From NCBI GenBank assembly GCA_964534305.1, contig CAZHPR010000008.1, positions 1 to 36,589 on the forward strand: a stretch of DNA of 36,589 nucleotides, given 5' to 3'. Below the pieces are notes generated by a model that saw nothing but the letters and a program-made list of their open reading frames with translations, did no database searches and was not told the DNA's origin. The position numbers and the translations under genes are program-made. Shown here piece by piece: positions 1 through 8,705 of the stretch. The first letter of the stretch is position 1. The number at the start of each line of letters is the position of its first letter. The DNA is from CAZHPR01 sp964534305 (GTDB lineage: Bacteria; Patescibacteriota; Minisyncoccia; Phycocordibacterales; WO2-35-19).

Positions 1-62
1 AGCGCGTCGGCGCCGCCGTGGCCCTGGCCGCAGCCATTGCCATACCGGCCGAAGGACTGCGA
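1..62 (+). pseudogene. 5' remnant of an interrupted phage lysozyme gene
   Basis: Read from base 3, this stretch encodes a hydrophobic Ala-rich segment ending in IAIPAEGLR. The same ending occurs at residues 21-29 of the intact lysozyme at 665-1153. It is therefore the N-terminal signal-anchor end plus catalytic Glu of an older lysozyme copy, cut exactly where the stop codon of the leftward HNH endonuclease begins (63-65). Its own start lies outside the window. The nucleotides differ strongly from the intact copy (GC-rich here, A/T-rich there), so this is not a recent tandem duplication but the displaced original 5' end. Confidence 0.75.
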
Positions 63-614
63 TTACGCAATCTTTCTGCGCTTTCCGTCACGAATGAGGT
101 AAACGAGCGCATCAGAGACTCCGGCGATGACGGCAAGCGTATGTGCCGAAATTCCTTGATGCAACAACTTGCGAATGTAGGCAACCTGCTTGGTCGTAAG
201 TTTGTGTGTTGGCTGCTTCTCGCCGTTGAGGTCTACAAGACCTGCCTCCCAAGCGTGCTGAGTGTTACGCGCAAGGCTAACCCACTCAAGGTTCTCGGCT
301 CTGTTGTCCGTCTTGATTCCATTGATGTGATTGACGCACAGGCCCTTTTCGTATCCAGGAACAAACGCCATTGCAACAAGGCGATGAACCATGAACCTAG
401 CACGTTCTCCGTTGATGTGAAGGCCGACTTCACTGTATCCGGTGTGGTGTGGTTGAGGTGCGTATTGCTGTGGCTTTCTCGTGCGAGTAACAACCTGTTC
501 GTTTCCGTTGCGAATGCGTTTGTAGGTGTGAGTTCTTGCCGGAATCCTAATGTGCCCATTGTTGCTTACCTCAAGCGTAACGCCGCGCTCAACAACTGTT
601 GCCCACTGTTCCAT
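63..614 (-). CDS. HNH homing endonuclease (NUMOD4-HNH type)
   Basis: A 183-residue free-standing homing endonuclease, expected to nick or cut a related phage lysozyme gene lacking the insertion. The N-terminus (WATVVERG...LEVSNNGHIR) resembles the NUMOD4 motif. The HNH core follows at about residues 80-125: HRLVAMAFVPG, then CVNHINGIKTDNRAENLEWV with the His and Asn metal/catalytic positions. The C-terminus (HKLTTKQV...GVSDALVYLIRDGKR) looks like a helix-turn-helix DNA-binding tail. The frame is open upstream to 782, but the ATG at 612-614 is chosen because GGAGG lies 7 bases before it and homology begins there. It is antisense to the flanking lysozyme pieces and lower in GC than the neighbours, consistent with horizontal arrival. 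Confidence 0.85.
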   Translation of the reverse strand: MEQWATVVERGVTLEVSNNGHIRIPARTHTYKRIRNGNEQVVTRTRKPQQYAPQPHHTGYSEVGLHINGERARFMVHRLVAMAFVPGYEKGLCVNHINGIKTDNRAENLEWVSLARNTQHAWEAGLVDLNGEKQPTHKLTTKQVAYIRKLLHQGISAHTLAVIAGVSDALVYLIRDGKRRKIA

Positions 615-644
615 GTTTATTCCTCCTGTGATTGCAATGTTAGT

Positions 645-672
645 ATTATAGGAGGATTGTAGCAATGTACAA
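645..672 (-). promoter_or_regulatory. Candidate sigma70-like promoter for the HNH endonuclease
   Basis: On the minus strand a perfect TATAAT occupies 650-645, with TTGTAC at 672-667 as a possible -35 box and a 16-base spacer. Transcription would start near 638, just before the endonuclease ribosome-binding site. The -35 lies over the first codons of the divergent lysozyme, so the endonuclease may be expressed independently of the late operon. The two divergent genes share only 50 bases (615-664), with GGAGG ribosome-binding sites facing outward at 621-626 and 651-656. Confidence 0.4.
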
Positions 673-1153
673 ACCGACGGACAGGCAAAAAAAATACGCC
701 GCAGTTTCAGCTCTTGCTGTTGCAATAGCAATCCCTGCAGAAGGGTTACGCCAATGGGCGTATGAAGACATCGCGAATCCAAAGCTGTTGACCGTGTGCT
801 ATGGAAGCACGACCAACGTCCAGAAGGGCGTGAAATACAGCCTCGACGAATGCAAGGCGCGGCTCGACGATGACATGCGCGCGGCCATCGCCCAGGTGGA
901 CGCCTGCGCGCCGGGCCTGCCCGTGCCGGTGCTGGCAGCGTTTGGCGATGCGGTCTACAACCTTGGGCCGCGCATTGCGTGCGACACCGCGCACAGCACG
1001 GCCGCGCGCCTGCTCAAGGCCGGCGACCTGGCGGGTGCCTGCCAGCAGTTGCCAAGGTGGAACCGCGCCACGGTGGCGGGCCGGTCGGTTGAACTGCCGG
1101 GCCTGACCAAGCGCCGGGCGAAGGAAATGGCGCTGTGTCTGGAGGGTTTATGA
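665..1153 (+). CDS. SAR-type endolysin, GH24 lysozyme (P21 R-like)
   Basis: Hydrolyses the glycosidic bond of peptidoglycan at lysis. 162 residues, the usual size for this family. Residues 10-25 are a weakly hydrophobic Ala-rich signal-anchor-release segment, so it is probably Sec-exported and activated by membrane release. The catalytic triad reads Glu26 (EGLR), Asp35 (YED) and Thr43 (TVCYG), with two extra residues between Asp and Thr compared with T4 lysozyme. The body (SLDECKARLDDDM, AVYNLG, GACQQLPRW, GLTKRRAKEMALCL) follows the P21 R pattern closely. GGAGG lies 9 bases before the ATG. The first roughly 40 codons are A/T-rich and unlike the GC-rich remainder, suggesting the 5' end was imported together with the adjacent endonuclease. 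It overlaps the next gene by ATGA. Confidence 0.92.
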   Translation: MYKPTDRQKKYAAVSALAVAIAIPAEGLRQWAYEDIANPKLLTVCYGSTTNVQKGVKYSLDECKARLDDDMRAAIAQVDACAPGLPVPVLAAFGDAVYNLGPRIACDTAHSTAARLLKAGDLAGACQQLPRWNRATVAGRSVELPGLTKRRAKEMALCLEGL

Positions 1154-1359
1154 ACGACGAAATCAAGGCCTTGCGCGAAGAAGTCGCGCGGCTGCGCGAA
1201 CGAGTGGCTGTGCTGGAAAGCCGCCCCCAGGTCGCTCCGCATACCGGCCCGATCACGCCGTGGCCGGTGTATCCTTACGACCAATTCAAGCAACCGCCAT
1301 GGATGCCGCCATTTGTTACGACGTGCGAGTCAAGTGCTGAAGTCAGAGGCGCGGCATGA
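1150..1359 (+). CDS. Small coiled-coil phage protein, function unknown
   Basis: 69 residues. Residues 3-25 form clear heptads (LREEVARLRERVAVLE), followed by a Pro- and aromatic-rich tail (PITPWPVYPYDQF, PPWMPPF). No membrane segment is visible, so it is not an obvious holin. The start is the ATG overlapping the lysozyme stop (ATGA), with GGAGG five bases upstream. It overlaps the Rz start at 1356. Its place between endolysin and spanin genes ties it to the lysis cassette by position only. Confidence 0.7.
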   Translation: MNDEIKALREEVARLRERVAVLESRPQVAPHTGPITPWPVYPYDQFKQPPWMPPFVTTCESSAEVRGAA

Positions 1360-1841
1360 CCTTCCTCGACCCACGCCAATGGATCATGGTCATCGCCTTC
1401 CTGGGCGCGGCCTTCCTGGGCATCAAGTTCTGGGAGCACCGCCTGGTCCAGAAGGGCTTCGACGCCGGATACGCCAAGTCCGAGCAGGTCTACAAGGCGC
1501 GCGACGCCAAGGCCCAGGCCGAAGCAGCAGTCAAGACAACCCAGCTGCAAGCTGCCGTGGACACGGCACGAAAGGAGAAGACCGATGCGATTGCCAGCCT
1601 TCGCGCTCAGCACGCTGCTGATCTTGAGCGCCTGCGCCAGCGCCCCGCTCGCCCTGCAAACCTGCCCCAGGTTGCCGGAGATGGACAAGCTGCCGGCGGA
1701 TGTACTGCAGCCCAGCTTTACCGAGAGGACGCGGAGCTGGCTGTCCGGGAATCCCTACGAGCTGAAACCATCCGCATCGACCTCCTTGCGTGCTACGCCC
1801 AGTACGACCGGGCTCGGGCCGAAGTGAACGGAACGCCATGA
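1356..1841 (+). CDS. Rz: Rz-like inner-membrane spanin
   Basis: 161 residues. An N-terminal membrane segment at about residues 9-26 (WIMVIAFLGAAFLGIKFW) is followed by a long charged, Ala-rich helix (about 35-100) typical of Rz periplasmic domains. Rz links the inner membrane to the Rz1 lipoprotein to fuse the membranes at the last step of lysis. The identification is strengthened by the Rz1-like lipoprotein encoded within it in the +1 frame, a classic nested arrangement. It starts by ATGA overlap with the preceding gene and ends by ATGA overlap with the next. Confidence 0.85.
   Translation: MTFLDPRQWIMVIAFLGAAFLGIKFWEHRLVQKGFDAGYAKSEQVYKARDAKAQAEAAVKTTQLQAAVDTARKEKTDAIASLRAQHAADLERLRQRPARPANLPQVAGDGQAAGGCTAAQLYREDAELAVRESLRAETIRIDLLACYAQYDRARAEVNGTP
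1585..1827 (+). CDS. Rz1: Rz1-like outer-membrane spanin lipoprotein, nested in Rz
   Basis: 80 residues, wholly inside Rz in the +1 frame. The signal peptide (MRLPAFALSTLLILSAC) has a lipobox L-S-A-C with lipidation predicted at Cys17. The mature part of about 64 residues is short and Pro/Ser-containing, with CPRLPEMDKLPADVLQPSF similar in style to known o-spanins. AGGAG lies about 8 bases before the ATG. It should pair with Rz to form the spanin complex. Function is inferred from the lipobox, size and nested position. Confidence 0.85.
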   Translation: MRLPAFALSTLLILSACASAPLALQTCPRLPEMDKLPADVLQPSFTERTRSWLSGNPYELKPSASTSLRATPSTTGLGPK

Positions 1842-3061
1842 CCGTCATCAAGATCAACACCTTCGGCGGCGAGCGACCCAGTGTGTCGCCACGAGCCTTG
1901 CCGAACGACGCGGCGCAGACCGCGCAGAACCTGCTGGCTTCCACGCCGGAGTTTCGCCCGCTGCTGGGGTCCGGTACGCCCATCTCGCTGGGCGCAGTCC
2001 CGGCGAACCCGCAGACGATCTACAAGTGGCCCCAGCAGAGCGGGTCTTGGTATTCATCGTCGACCTTCGTCAATGTCGTGCGCGGCCAGATCAACGGCGA
2101 CCCGAGCGAACTGACCTACATGACGTACCAGGACGGGTCGGCACCGCCGAACATCTACCCGTCCGGGCTGGTTCTTGGTGTGCCAGCTCCGTTGTCTGCC
2201 CCCACCTTGACTTTGAACGCGGTGGCTCAGTTCACCGAAGCAGATCGCTCGGCAGCCATCGCGGCGGCGGGTGTCTCCGCGCGTGACGCGATCCACAACA
2301 ACCTGTCCGTGGCCGTGGCTGCTGGCTCTGATTTCACGGCGGCCACCGGGTTCAGCCGCACCATGGGCGTGACGGTGCCTGGCTATTTCAACCGGGACCT
2401 GAGCCCGACCGCCGGAGAGACCTCGACCCATATCGTGCGGGCGTACCGCGCCACGTCAACTGGCGGGGCCTTCACGGGCGGGTTTGAGAGCGCCTATGTC
2501 ACGGTCGGCAACACGTCGGACAACTTCGCCTGGGCGGCGGACCCAGCCTTGCAGGGGTTCTGGCGCTCCATGCCGGCTGGCGTGAACATCGAAGCCTCAC
2601 CCTGGGGAACCACTTGGGGCTGCGTGACCGGCGACGACCACTACTGCCTGGCCTTCCCCGCCTACGCGATGACGTACACGCTGGCGACCTCGACCGCCAA
2701 GACGGCGCTGAAAGCGATCCCGCTTCCCGGCACGACGAGCGGCGAGTTCCTGTACAGCGATGCCGATGCGCAGTCGATTGTGGACTCGGTGAACGCCTAC
2801 CTTAGCGTGGACAACCCAGCCATCAAGCCGAAGTTCAAGGAGATGGCCGACAAAGTGTCCGAGCTGAAAGTGGTGCTGGACGGCGGGGTGATTTCGTTCA
2901 CGGCCAACACCATGTCGGCCTACTACGGCACGGCCGGTGTATCGGCCGAAATCGACGCGGCGTTCGATGCGTTTGCCAACGCTGTGGCTGATGCAGCCAT
3001 CACCGTGGCCAACTCCCGCACGGCGGGCGGCTACCTTGAGAATTCGGGATTTGGCGCATGA
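1838..3061 (+). CDS. Phage structural protein, probably tail-associated
   Basis: 407 residues from the ATG that overlaps the Rz stop (ATGA); a longer in-frame opening to 1790 is rejected because of this junction. The N-terminus (INTFGGERPSVSPRALPNDAAQ) is of a type I recall at the start of phage tail or virion proteins that continue into a beta-rich propeller-like body. The rest is rich in Ala, Thr, Gly and aromatics (DSVNAYLSV, YYGTAGVSAEIDAAFDAF). It ends by ATGA overlap with 3058-4848, whose C-terminal half looks like the continuation of the same family. I cannot name the exact protein. Confidence 0.65.
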   Translation: MTVIKINTFGGERPSVSPRALPNDAAQTAQNLLASTPEFRPLLGSGTPISLGAVPANPQTIYKWPQQSGSWYSSSTFVNVVRGQINGDPSELTYMTYQDGSAPPNIYPSGLVLGVPAPLSAPTLTLNAVAQFTEADRSAAIAAAGVSARDAIHNNLSVAVAAGSDFTAATGFSRTMGVTVPGYFNRDLSPTAGETSTHIVRAYRATSTGGAFTGGFESAYVTVGNTSDNFAWAADPALQGFWRSMPAGVNIEASPWGTTWGCVTGDDHYCLAFPAYAMTYTLATSTAKTALKAIPLPGTTSGEFLYSDADAQSIVDSVNAYLSVDNPAIKPKFKEMADKVSELKVVLDGGVISFTANTMSAYYGTAGVSAEIDAAFDAFANAVADAAITVANSRTAGGYLENSGFGA

Positions 3062-4848
3062 CGACCTCGGTTTACGCAAACGGCGTTCGCGCCACCGCCG
3101 TAGCAGCCATCAAAGCTGCTGCGATTGCCAAGTTCACCGCCATCGGCTCCGGGCTGGGGGCGGACGGCATCAAGCGCCTGGATGTGGCGGGTTTGACCAA
3201 GTGGTTGCAGGACCAGTTTGTCCTCATCAGCGCAGATTCTGGCCTACCAGCTGGAGCCAACACAGCAGACATCGACCTGGCTGCCCGCGCCTTCAATACC
3301 GGCCCTGCCAGTTCACTGGTGGGAGCCTTGAACAACCGCATTCGTCCTGAGACGCTGGCGGCGAGACCGGACTACCCGGACATGTCGCCGGGCTCACTGT
3401 ACCCGCGCATCGTGGCGTCGGTGCTGGACGCCAAGGCCACCCTGAAACGCCTGTCAGATGACATCGCAGCGTACTACAACGAGGCGTACCGCTACGACGA
3501 CGAGAGCCTGCTGGTGCGAGCGTTGATCGCCGACTTCAAGGCCAAGGGCAAGGACACGCTCATCAAACCCGCCGTGCAGCGATTGGTGGAGACGCGGGCC
3601 TACATCGCCACGCACGTCACCGCCATCGGTGAGGAGTCCGCTCCATCTCCGGTGTCTGCGCTTATCGAGCTGGACCAGAACGACACCGTGACGGTGGGGC
3701 TGGCGAACCTGGCCGCTGGCTGGGCCAGCCGGAACATCACCCACGTTCGCCTGTACCGGTCGCTCAGCGGAAACGCGGCAGCGGATTTCCAGTACGTGCC
3801 CCACGCGACCGACCCCAAAGGCTGGCCGGTGACGACCGGCTCCAACTTCTCTGGCACGGACAGCAACACGTCCGAGAAGCTGGGTGAGGTGTGCCCCAGC
3901 AAAGACTGGGATGAACCGCCGTACCGGACCCAGCTCAGCGACGCGGCCAGCCCGCCAACGCCGTATGGCACCAACCCGTACCTGCGCGGGCTCGTCGGCA
4001 TGCCCAACGGGGTGATGGCGGGATTCTTTGACGCAACGGTAGCGTTTTGCGAACCCTACACGCCCTATGCCTGGCCGGCGAAGTACCAGATTTCGCTCCA
4101 GCACGACATCGTTGGCATGGGCGTGTTCGGGCAGACCCTGTTCGTCGGCACCGTCGCGTCGCCATACTTCATCACTGGAGCGGACTCGGCCAGCATGTCG
4201 GCGATCAAGCTCGACAGCAACCAAGCCTGCGTCTCGGCTCGCTCTATCGTGGAGGTTCCGGGCGGCGTGGTCTACGCCTCGCCAGATGGGCTGTGTGTCG
4301 CGTCCAACAACGGGATTCAGCTGGTGACGAACGGGCTGTTCACGCGCGAGGATTGGCAGGCTCTGACGCCATCCAGCATCTTTGCCGCCGAGCACGACGG
4401 CGTCTACTACTTCTGGTACACAGGCGGTTCTGGTGGATGCTACGCGCTGGACCTCGCCAGCGGCAAGTTGGTCAAGGTGGCGCTGACCGCCAGCACCGCT
4501 CGCACTGACAAGTACAGTGACACCCTGTACATCGCCAGCGGCACCAACGTGATTCCGGTCCTTTCGACCGGTCGCATGACCGGCAAGTGGCGCAGCAAAC
4601 TGGTGGTGCTGCCGAAGCAGGAGCCGTTCGCCTGGATCAGTGTGTTGTCGGACTTCTCGGCGGCGGTGGTTGTGCGGCTGTACGTGGACGACGTCGTTTC
4701 TCCGTTCTACACCGCGACACTGACCAGCTCGACGCCGCAACGCCTGCCACCCGGTCGCTACAAGGAGTGGGAAATCGAGGTTGAGACGACGGCCCGCGTG
4801 ACCGAGGTTGTGATCGCGTCCACGACGCAGGAGCTGCAAGCCGCATGA
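3058..4848 (+). CDS. Phage structural protein, beta-propeller-like tail component
   Basis: 596 residues, translationally coupled to the previous gene by ATGA. Residues about 1-190 are helical and Ala-rich. From about 200 a fibronectin-like strand set (ITHVRLYRSLSGN) and a repeated beta pattern appear (YQISLQHDIVGMGVFGQTL, VASPYFITGADSASMS, ACVSARSIVEVPGGVVYAS, GIQLVTNGLFTREDW, YYFWY). These resemble blades of a propeller found in podovirus- and siphovirus-like tail proteins. It lies directly before the fibre gene, so a role at the tail or tail-fibre junction is likely. Assignment is from pattern and position. Confidence 0.6.
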   Translation: MTTSVYANGVRATAVAAIKAAAIAKFTAIGSGLGADGIKRLDVAGLTKWLQDQFVLISADSGLPAGANTADIDLAARAFNTGPASSLVGALNNRIRPETLAARPDYPDMSPGSLYPRIVASVLDAKATLKRLSDDIAAYYNEAYRYDDESLLVRALIADFKAKGKDTLIKPAVQRLVETRAYIATHVTAIGEESAPSPVSALIELDQNDTVTVGLANLAAGWASRNITHVRLYRSLSGNAAADFQYVPHATDPKGWPVTTGSNFSGTDSNTSEKLGEVCPSKDWDEPPYRTQLSDAASPPTPYGTNPYLRGLVGMPNGVMAGFFDATVAFCEPYTPYAWPAKYQISLQHDIVGMGVFGQTLFVGTVASPYFITGADSASMSAIKLDSNQACVSARSIVEVPGGVVYASPDGLCVASNNGIQLVTNGLFTREDWQALTPSSIFAAEHDGVYYFWYTGGSGGCYALDLASGKLVKVALTASTARTDKYSDTLYIASGTNVIPVLSTGRMTGKWRSKLVVLPKQEPFAWISVLSDFSAAVVVRLYVDDVVSPFYTATLTSSTPQRLPPGRYKEWEIEVETTARVTEVVIASTTQELQAA

Positions 4849-7800
4849 CCGCCAAGCTGCCAGGACTTCAGCCGGTACGCACCGGAGACCCCGCCCAGGA
4901 CCGCTTCCTGGAGGCGGTTCGGGAGCGCCTGGAGGTGCGGGAGGGCTCGCGTGGAGACCCGCTGGAGGCGGTGGTCTTGCAGCGCGATCTGCTGGAGCTT
5001 GGGCTCAAGAAGCAGGGGCGTGTCGCCCTGCCGGACGGGAAACCTGGGTTCGTGACCCAGATCGCGGACGGCTCCTACGTGTCCATCTCTGCTGACGAAC
5101 TGGTGAGCCGGCTCGAAGGAACCGACTGGTATCGCTCACTGGCCTCAGCGCCTGGCGGCGTGACGGACTCGACCCGTCAGTCCATTCTGTCGGCGATCAC
5201 CGAAGAGATTTCCAAGCGCAGCGCCGAAGACCACAGGCTCGATGCGGTGATTGCCGGCATCCGCGACGAACTGCTGCGCAAGATTGGCGACCTGGCATCC
5301 AAGGTGCCTGGTGCCAGCGCCGCATCACCCACGCCGAACAACTACGACACGTTCACGGTCACACTGCTGAGCGACAACACGAGGGTGTTCACGTTCGCGT
5401 ACACGACGACGACACCGCCGGTTGACCTGGCTGGAGCGGTGATCCGGTTCAAGAAAGGTGCGACCGGCACCGAGCTGTGGGGTGCCATGAGCCCGCTGCA
5501 CGATGGTGTACTGACCAACAGCCCAACGGAAACACGCGCCGGAGACCCGGATGTGTACCGGTTCGCCCTGAAAGCGCGGTCCCGCTCTGGCATCGAAAGC
5601 TCGGACGCCACCGTGCGGTACGTGGACATCACGCTGCCAGCCTTGTCTGAGCCGGCAGGATTGTCCATCAGCGCCGACTCGATGATTTTCATAGAGGATG
5701 CGACCGGCACACTGACCAACCCCACCATCACATTGACCGCTGTGCTGGCAGGAACCCTGGCGGGCGGCACTGTCACCTGGAGCCATTCGACCGGGTATGG
5801 CGGATCAACGCCGACCGGGACCAACACCTGGGCCGTGAGTGGCGCCAGTCAGACCGCCGATCAGGTGACGTACACCGCCAGCATCACGGTGGGAGCCACC
5901 ACGTACACGGACTCCGTGGTGCTGTACAAGATGCGCCAGGGCGCCGAGCAGATCATCGTTCTGCTGACCAATCCGGTCATGTCGGTGCCGGCCACGTCGG
6001 CTGGCGTTGTGACCACCTTCACGGCGCAGACCACCGAGTTGCAGGTCTACTACGGCGGCAGCCTGGCGTCTGATTCTCTGCTGACCTACACCGTCGCGTC
6101 CGACCCCAGCGGAACCGGTTTGACCGTGGCCTCGACTGGCGTCTACACGCTAACGTTCCCGGGTTCTCCATCGGGCTGGTGGACTTCATCGGCACCCAGC
6201 GCGAACGTTGTGCTGCGGGCGGCCCTGGTGAGCGACCCCACGGCGTACCGCGACATCACGCTGGTCATCACCAAAAACCTGATGGGCGCGGACGGTTCTC
6301 CGGCCAACGACATCCAGCTCAATGCGTCGGTGTTGACGTTCTCGTTCGACACGGCGGGTACGGCCTACCCGGCAGCGCAGTCGTCGGTCATCACCCTGAC
6401 GCGCGAGCCCGGCACCATTGCAGGAACCGCAACATGGAGCGCCACGGCGTTTGATTCGTCGGGCGGCCAGGTCGGCACCACGGGCACCGTCGGGCTGACC
6501 GGCTCTGGCGATTCCCGCACGCTCACCACGGGCAACTTCATCGCGCCAGGCGGCAGCTTCAGCAATAACGTCTATTACGTCAACGTCACAGCCACGCTGG
6601 GCGCGTTGTCGAAAACCGTGCGCGTGATCCGCATCACGGATGGCGTGGAGCCGATCCTGAGCTTCCTGACGGTGCCGTCCGTCACACTGCCGGCATCCAG
6701 CGCGGGCGTGGTCAGCAGTTGGGCCAACGCCACGGGCGACTTCCAGGTCTGGCAGGGCGGCGTCGAGGTGACATCGGGTGTCACCTACGCGATCCAGTCC
6801 AACCCGTCCACGCTGACGGCCAGCATCAACAGCTCCACGGGCGTCTACAGCGTGACGGCAGCCGGTTCGTGGGCCAATGGCAGCAACACCACCAGCATCA
6901 CCTTCCGGGCCACGCACACGGCCACAGGCGCGACGCGCGACGCGGTGTTCACCCTGACCAAGGCGCTGACGGGCAGCGATGGTAGTGCTGGCACGCCAGG
7001 CGCCGACGCGGTGGTTTACGAGATCGAGCCGTCTGTCAGCTCCGTGGCGCGCAACAACATCGGGGTGGCCACGCCATCGACCGTGACGTTCTATGCCTAC
7101 AGCAAGACCGGCTCAGCCGCGCGGGCCGCGTTTTCCGGCCGGTTCACGATCGAGACCTTCATCGACCCAACCTGGACCGGGCAATACACCAGCGTTTCCA
7201 ACGAGTCGTCCACCACCTACACGGTTCCGGCGTCGGTCACGGCGATCCGGGTCAAGCTGTACCCCAACGGAACCCTGACGCCGCTGCTGCAACAGATCAC
7301 GGTGCCCGTGGTGCCCGACGGCATCCGCTCACCGATGACGCTGAACTCCAACAGCTCGGCCACGGCGGTTTACGGCACCGTGACCAGCGGCGCTGTGAAC
7401 TGGACGGACGCCAAAGGCAACGAGGTGGTCTGGCGCAAGCTGGGCTACACCAGCGCACCCAGCGCAACGCCTTCCGACTACCTGGTGCGCACCGACCTGG
7501 TGACGTTGTTCGACGCCAACCCACCAACGGCCGGCGTGAAGCCAGCCACCCGGTACTGGACCGGATCGGCCTGGGCGGACCCTGGAACGGTGATCGACGG
7601 AAACTTGCTGGTGAAGGGCACGGTGACGCTGGACGCGATCAAGAGCGGCAGCACGATTGGAACGTCCAACGTGAGCTTTGGCCTGGGTGTGTCGTGGGGA
7701 CCTGGCTCCAAGGTGTCTGGCGGGTACTTCCACAGCACGGCCCTGGATCAGTTCGCGCTGGTGTCCGACAACGTGGCGGGCGGCTATTCGATGGTGTCGG

Positions 7801-8522
7801 CAACCACGGCCACAGACGATGCTGGCGCGGCTTTTGCCGGAGGGGGTGGGTGGACTGGCTACACCACATCGGGCGGCGTCACGACCGGAGGCACTTACGC
7901 AACGACAGGCTTTATCGCCACCGGCACAGCGGGCGGAATTTTCCGCTACGGATCGACGACCGAGGCGCTGCTTGGCAAGTCAACCGCAGCCGGCATTTTT
8001 ACCCAGGGCAGCTACGTCGGCACGCTGGGCGCCAGCAGCTACGCAGCCGAGTTCAAGTACGGCACAACGACCAACGCCAAGTTTGGCAACACATCCACAG
8101 CCGGCACATTCTCGCAGGGTTCTTACTACGCGACGATGAGCGGCGCCAGCTACGCCGGGTACTTTGACTACAACGACACGTATCGTGGAAAGCTCGGAAC
8201 CTCAAGCTACGCCGGGCGCTTTGTGGCCGGAGCATCTGGAGCCGAAACACGCGTGGTCGCGCTTGCCGACGCCAACTATGCGCTCAACATTGAGGCTGGC
8301 ACGCTGCGGTATCAGTCGGTGACGATCAACGCGCCTCCCAACGACACCGACTACCTGAACGGCGACGGGACATGGAAGCACATGTATCTGGACGGGTCGA
8401 GCGGGGTCACATCCAACTTCACCGGGTCGAGACCCAGCGGGACGACCACCAACAACATCTGGATTTCGTTCTACGTCGGTTCGACCCGACTTTGGATTCC
8501 AGCCTGGTACGCAGATTCTTGA
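4845..8522 (+). CDS. Tail fibre protein with Ig-like repeats
   Basis: 1225 residues. The N-terminus (KLPGLQPVRTGDPAQDRFLEAVRERL) with a following coiled coil (about 100-145) is probably the virion-attachment part. From about residue 160 a Thr/Ser/Gly-rich series of Ig-like beta domains follows, including two related repeats of about 125 residues (QGAEQII...PVMSVPATSAGVV near 5935 and DGVEPIL...PSVTLPASSAGVV near 6640). The C-terminal quarter has short repeats (LLGKSTAAGIFTQGSYVGTL, FGNTSTAGTFSQGSYYATM, LGTSSYAGRF) and ends in a small beta tip. This build fits a receptor-binding fibre. Translation is coupled to the upstream gene by ATGA. No chaperone domain is present at its end. Confidence 0.85.
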   Translation: MTAKLPGLQPVRTGDPAQDRFLEAVRERLEVREGSRGDPLEAVVLQRDLLELGLKKQGRVALPDGKPGFVTQIADGSYVSISADELVSRLEGTDWYRSLASAPGGVTDSTRQSILSAITEEISKRSAEDHRLDAVIAGIRDELLRKIGDLASKVPGASAASPTPNNYDTFTVTLLSDNTRVFTFAYTTTTPPVDLAGAVIRFKKGATGTELWGAMSPLHDGVLTNSPTETRAGDPDVYRFALKARSRSGIESSDATVRYVDITLPALSEPAGLSISADSMIFIEDATGTLTNPTITLTAVLAGTLAGGTVTWSHSTGYGGSTPTGTNTWAVSGASQTADQVTYTASITVGATTYTDSVVLYKMRQGAEQIIVLLTNPVMSVPATSAGVVTTFTAQTTELQVYYGGSLASDSLLTYTVASDPSGTGLTVASTGVYTLTFPGSPSGWWTSSAPSANVVLRAALVSDPTAYRDITLVITKNLMGADGSPANDIQLNASVLTFSFDTAGTAYPAAQSSVITLTREPGTIAGTATWSATAFDSSGGQVGTTGTVGLTGSGDSRTLTTGNFIAPGGSFSNNVYYVNVTATLGALSKTVRVIRITDGVEPILSFLTVPSVTLPASSAGVVSSWANATGDFQVWQGGVEVTSGVTYAIQSNPSTLTASINSSTGVYSVTAAGSWANGSNTTSITFRATHTATGATRDAVFTLTKALTGSDGSAGTPGADAVVYEIEPSVSSVARNNIGVATPSTVTFYAYSKTGSAARAAFSGRFTIETFIDPTWTGQYTSVSNESSTTYTVPASVTAIRVKLYPNGTLTPLLQQITVPVVPDGIRSPMTLNSNSSATAVYGTVTSGAVNWTDAKGNEVVWRKLGYTSAPSATPSDYLVRTDLVTLFDANPPTAGVKPATRYWTGSAWADPGTVIDGNLLVKGTVTLDAIKSGSTIGTSNVSFGLGVSWGPGSKVSGGYFHSTALDQFALVSDNVAGGYSMVSATTATDDAGAAFAGGGGWTGYTTSGGVTTGGTYATTGFIATGTAGGIFRYGSTTEALLGKSTAAGIFTQGSYVGTLGASSYAAEFKYGTTTNAKFGNTSTAGTFSQGSYYATMSGASYAGYFDYNDTYRGKLGTSSYAGRFVAGASGAETRVVALADANYALNIEAGTLRYQSVTINAPPNDTDYLNGDGTWKHMYLDGSSGVTSNFTGSRPSGTTTNNIWISFYVGSTRLWIPAWYADS

Positions 8523-8537
8523 TAAAGGAAGACGCCT

Positions 8538-8705
8538 ATGAAAGTTGAAGATCGCGATCAAGTGCTTGCCGTTGTACAGCAGATCCTGCAGGACAACGCC
8601 AACAACCGCCTGACCCTGAGCCTGGTGAACGGGATCATCGTCACGGCGCGCGGACTGATCCATGCCGAGCCCACGATGCCAGACTTGCCGGAGGTTCCAC
8701 AATGA
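8538..8705 (+). CDS. Small phage protein, function unknown
   Basis: 55 residues (MKVEDRDQVLAVVQQILQ...LPEVPQ). It is mostly an amphipathic helix, then a short hydrophobic strand (SLVNGIIVTARG) and a Pro-rich end. AAGGAAG lies about 8 bases before the ATG, and the stop overlaps the next start (ATGA), which supports real translation. It sits between the fibre and the SGNH-like gene and might be a fibre-associated or assembly factor. No family recognised. Confidence 0.65.
   Translation: MKVEDRDQVLAVVQQILQDNANNRLTLSLVNGIIVTARGLIHAEPTMPDLPEVPQ

Noticed and set aside
18..662. A 214-residue rightward ORF across the left edge
   Set aside because: It is the lysozyme remnant running on into the antisense of the HNH endonuclease; only the first 15 residues after its start are real.
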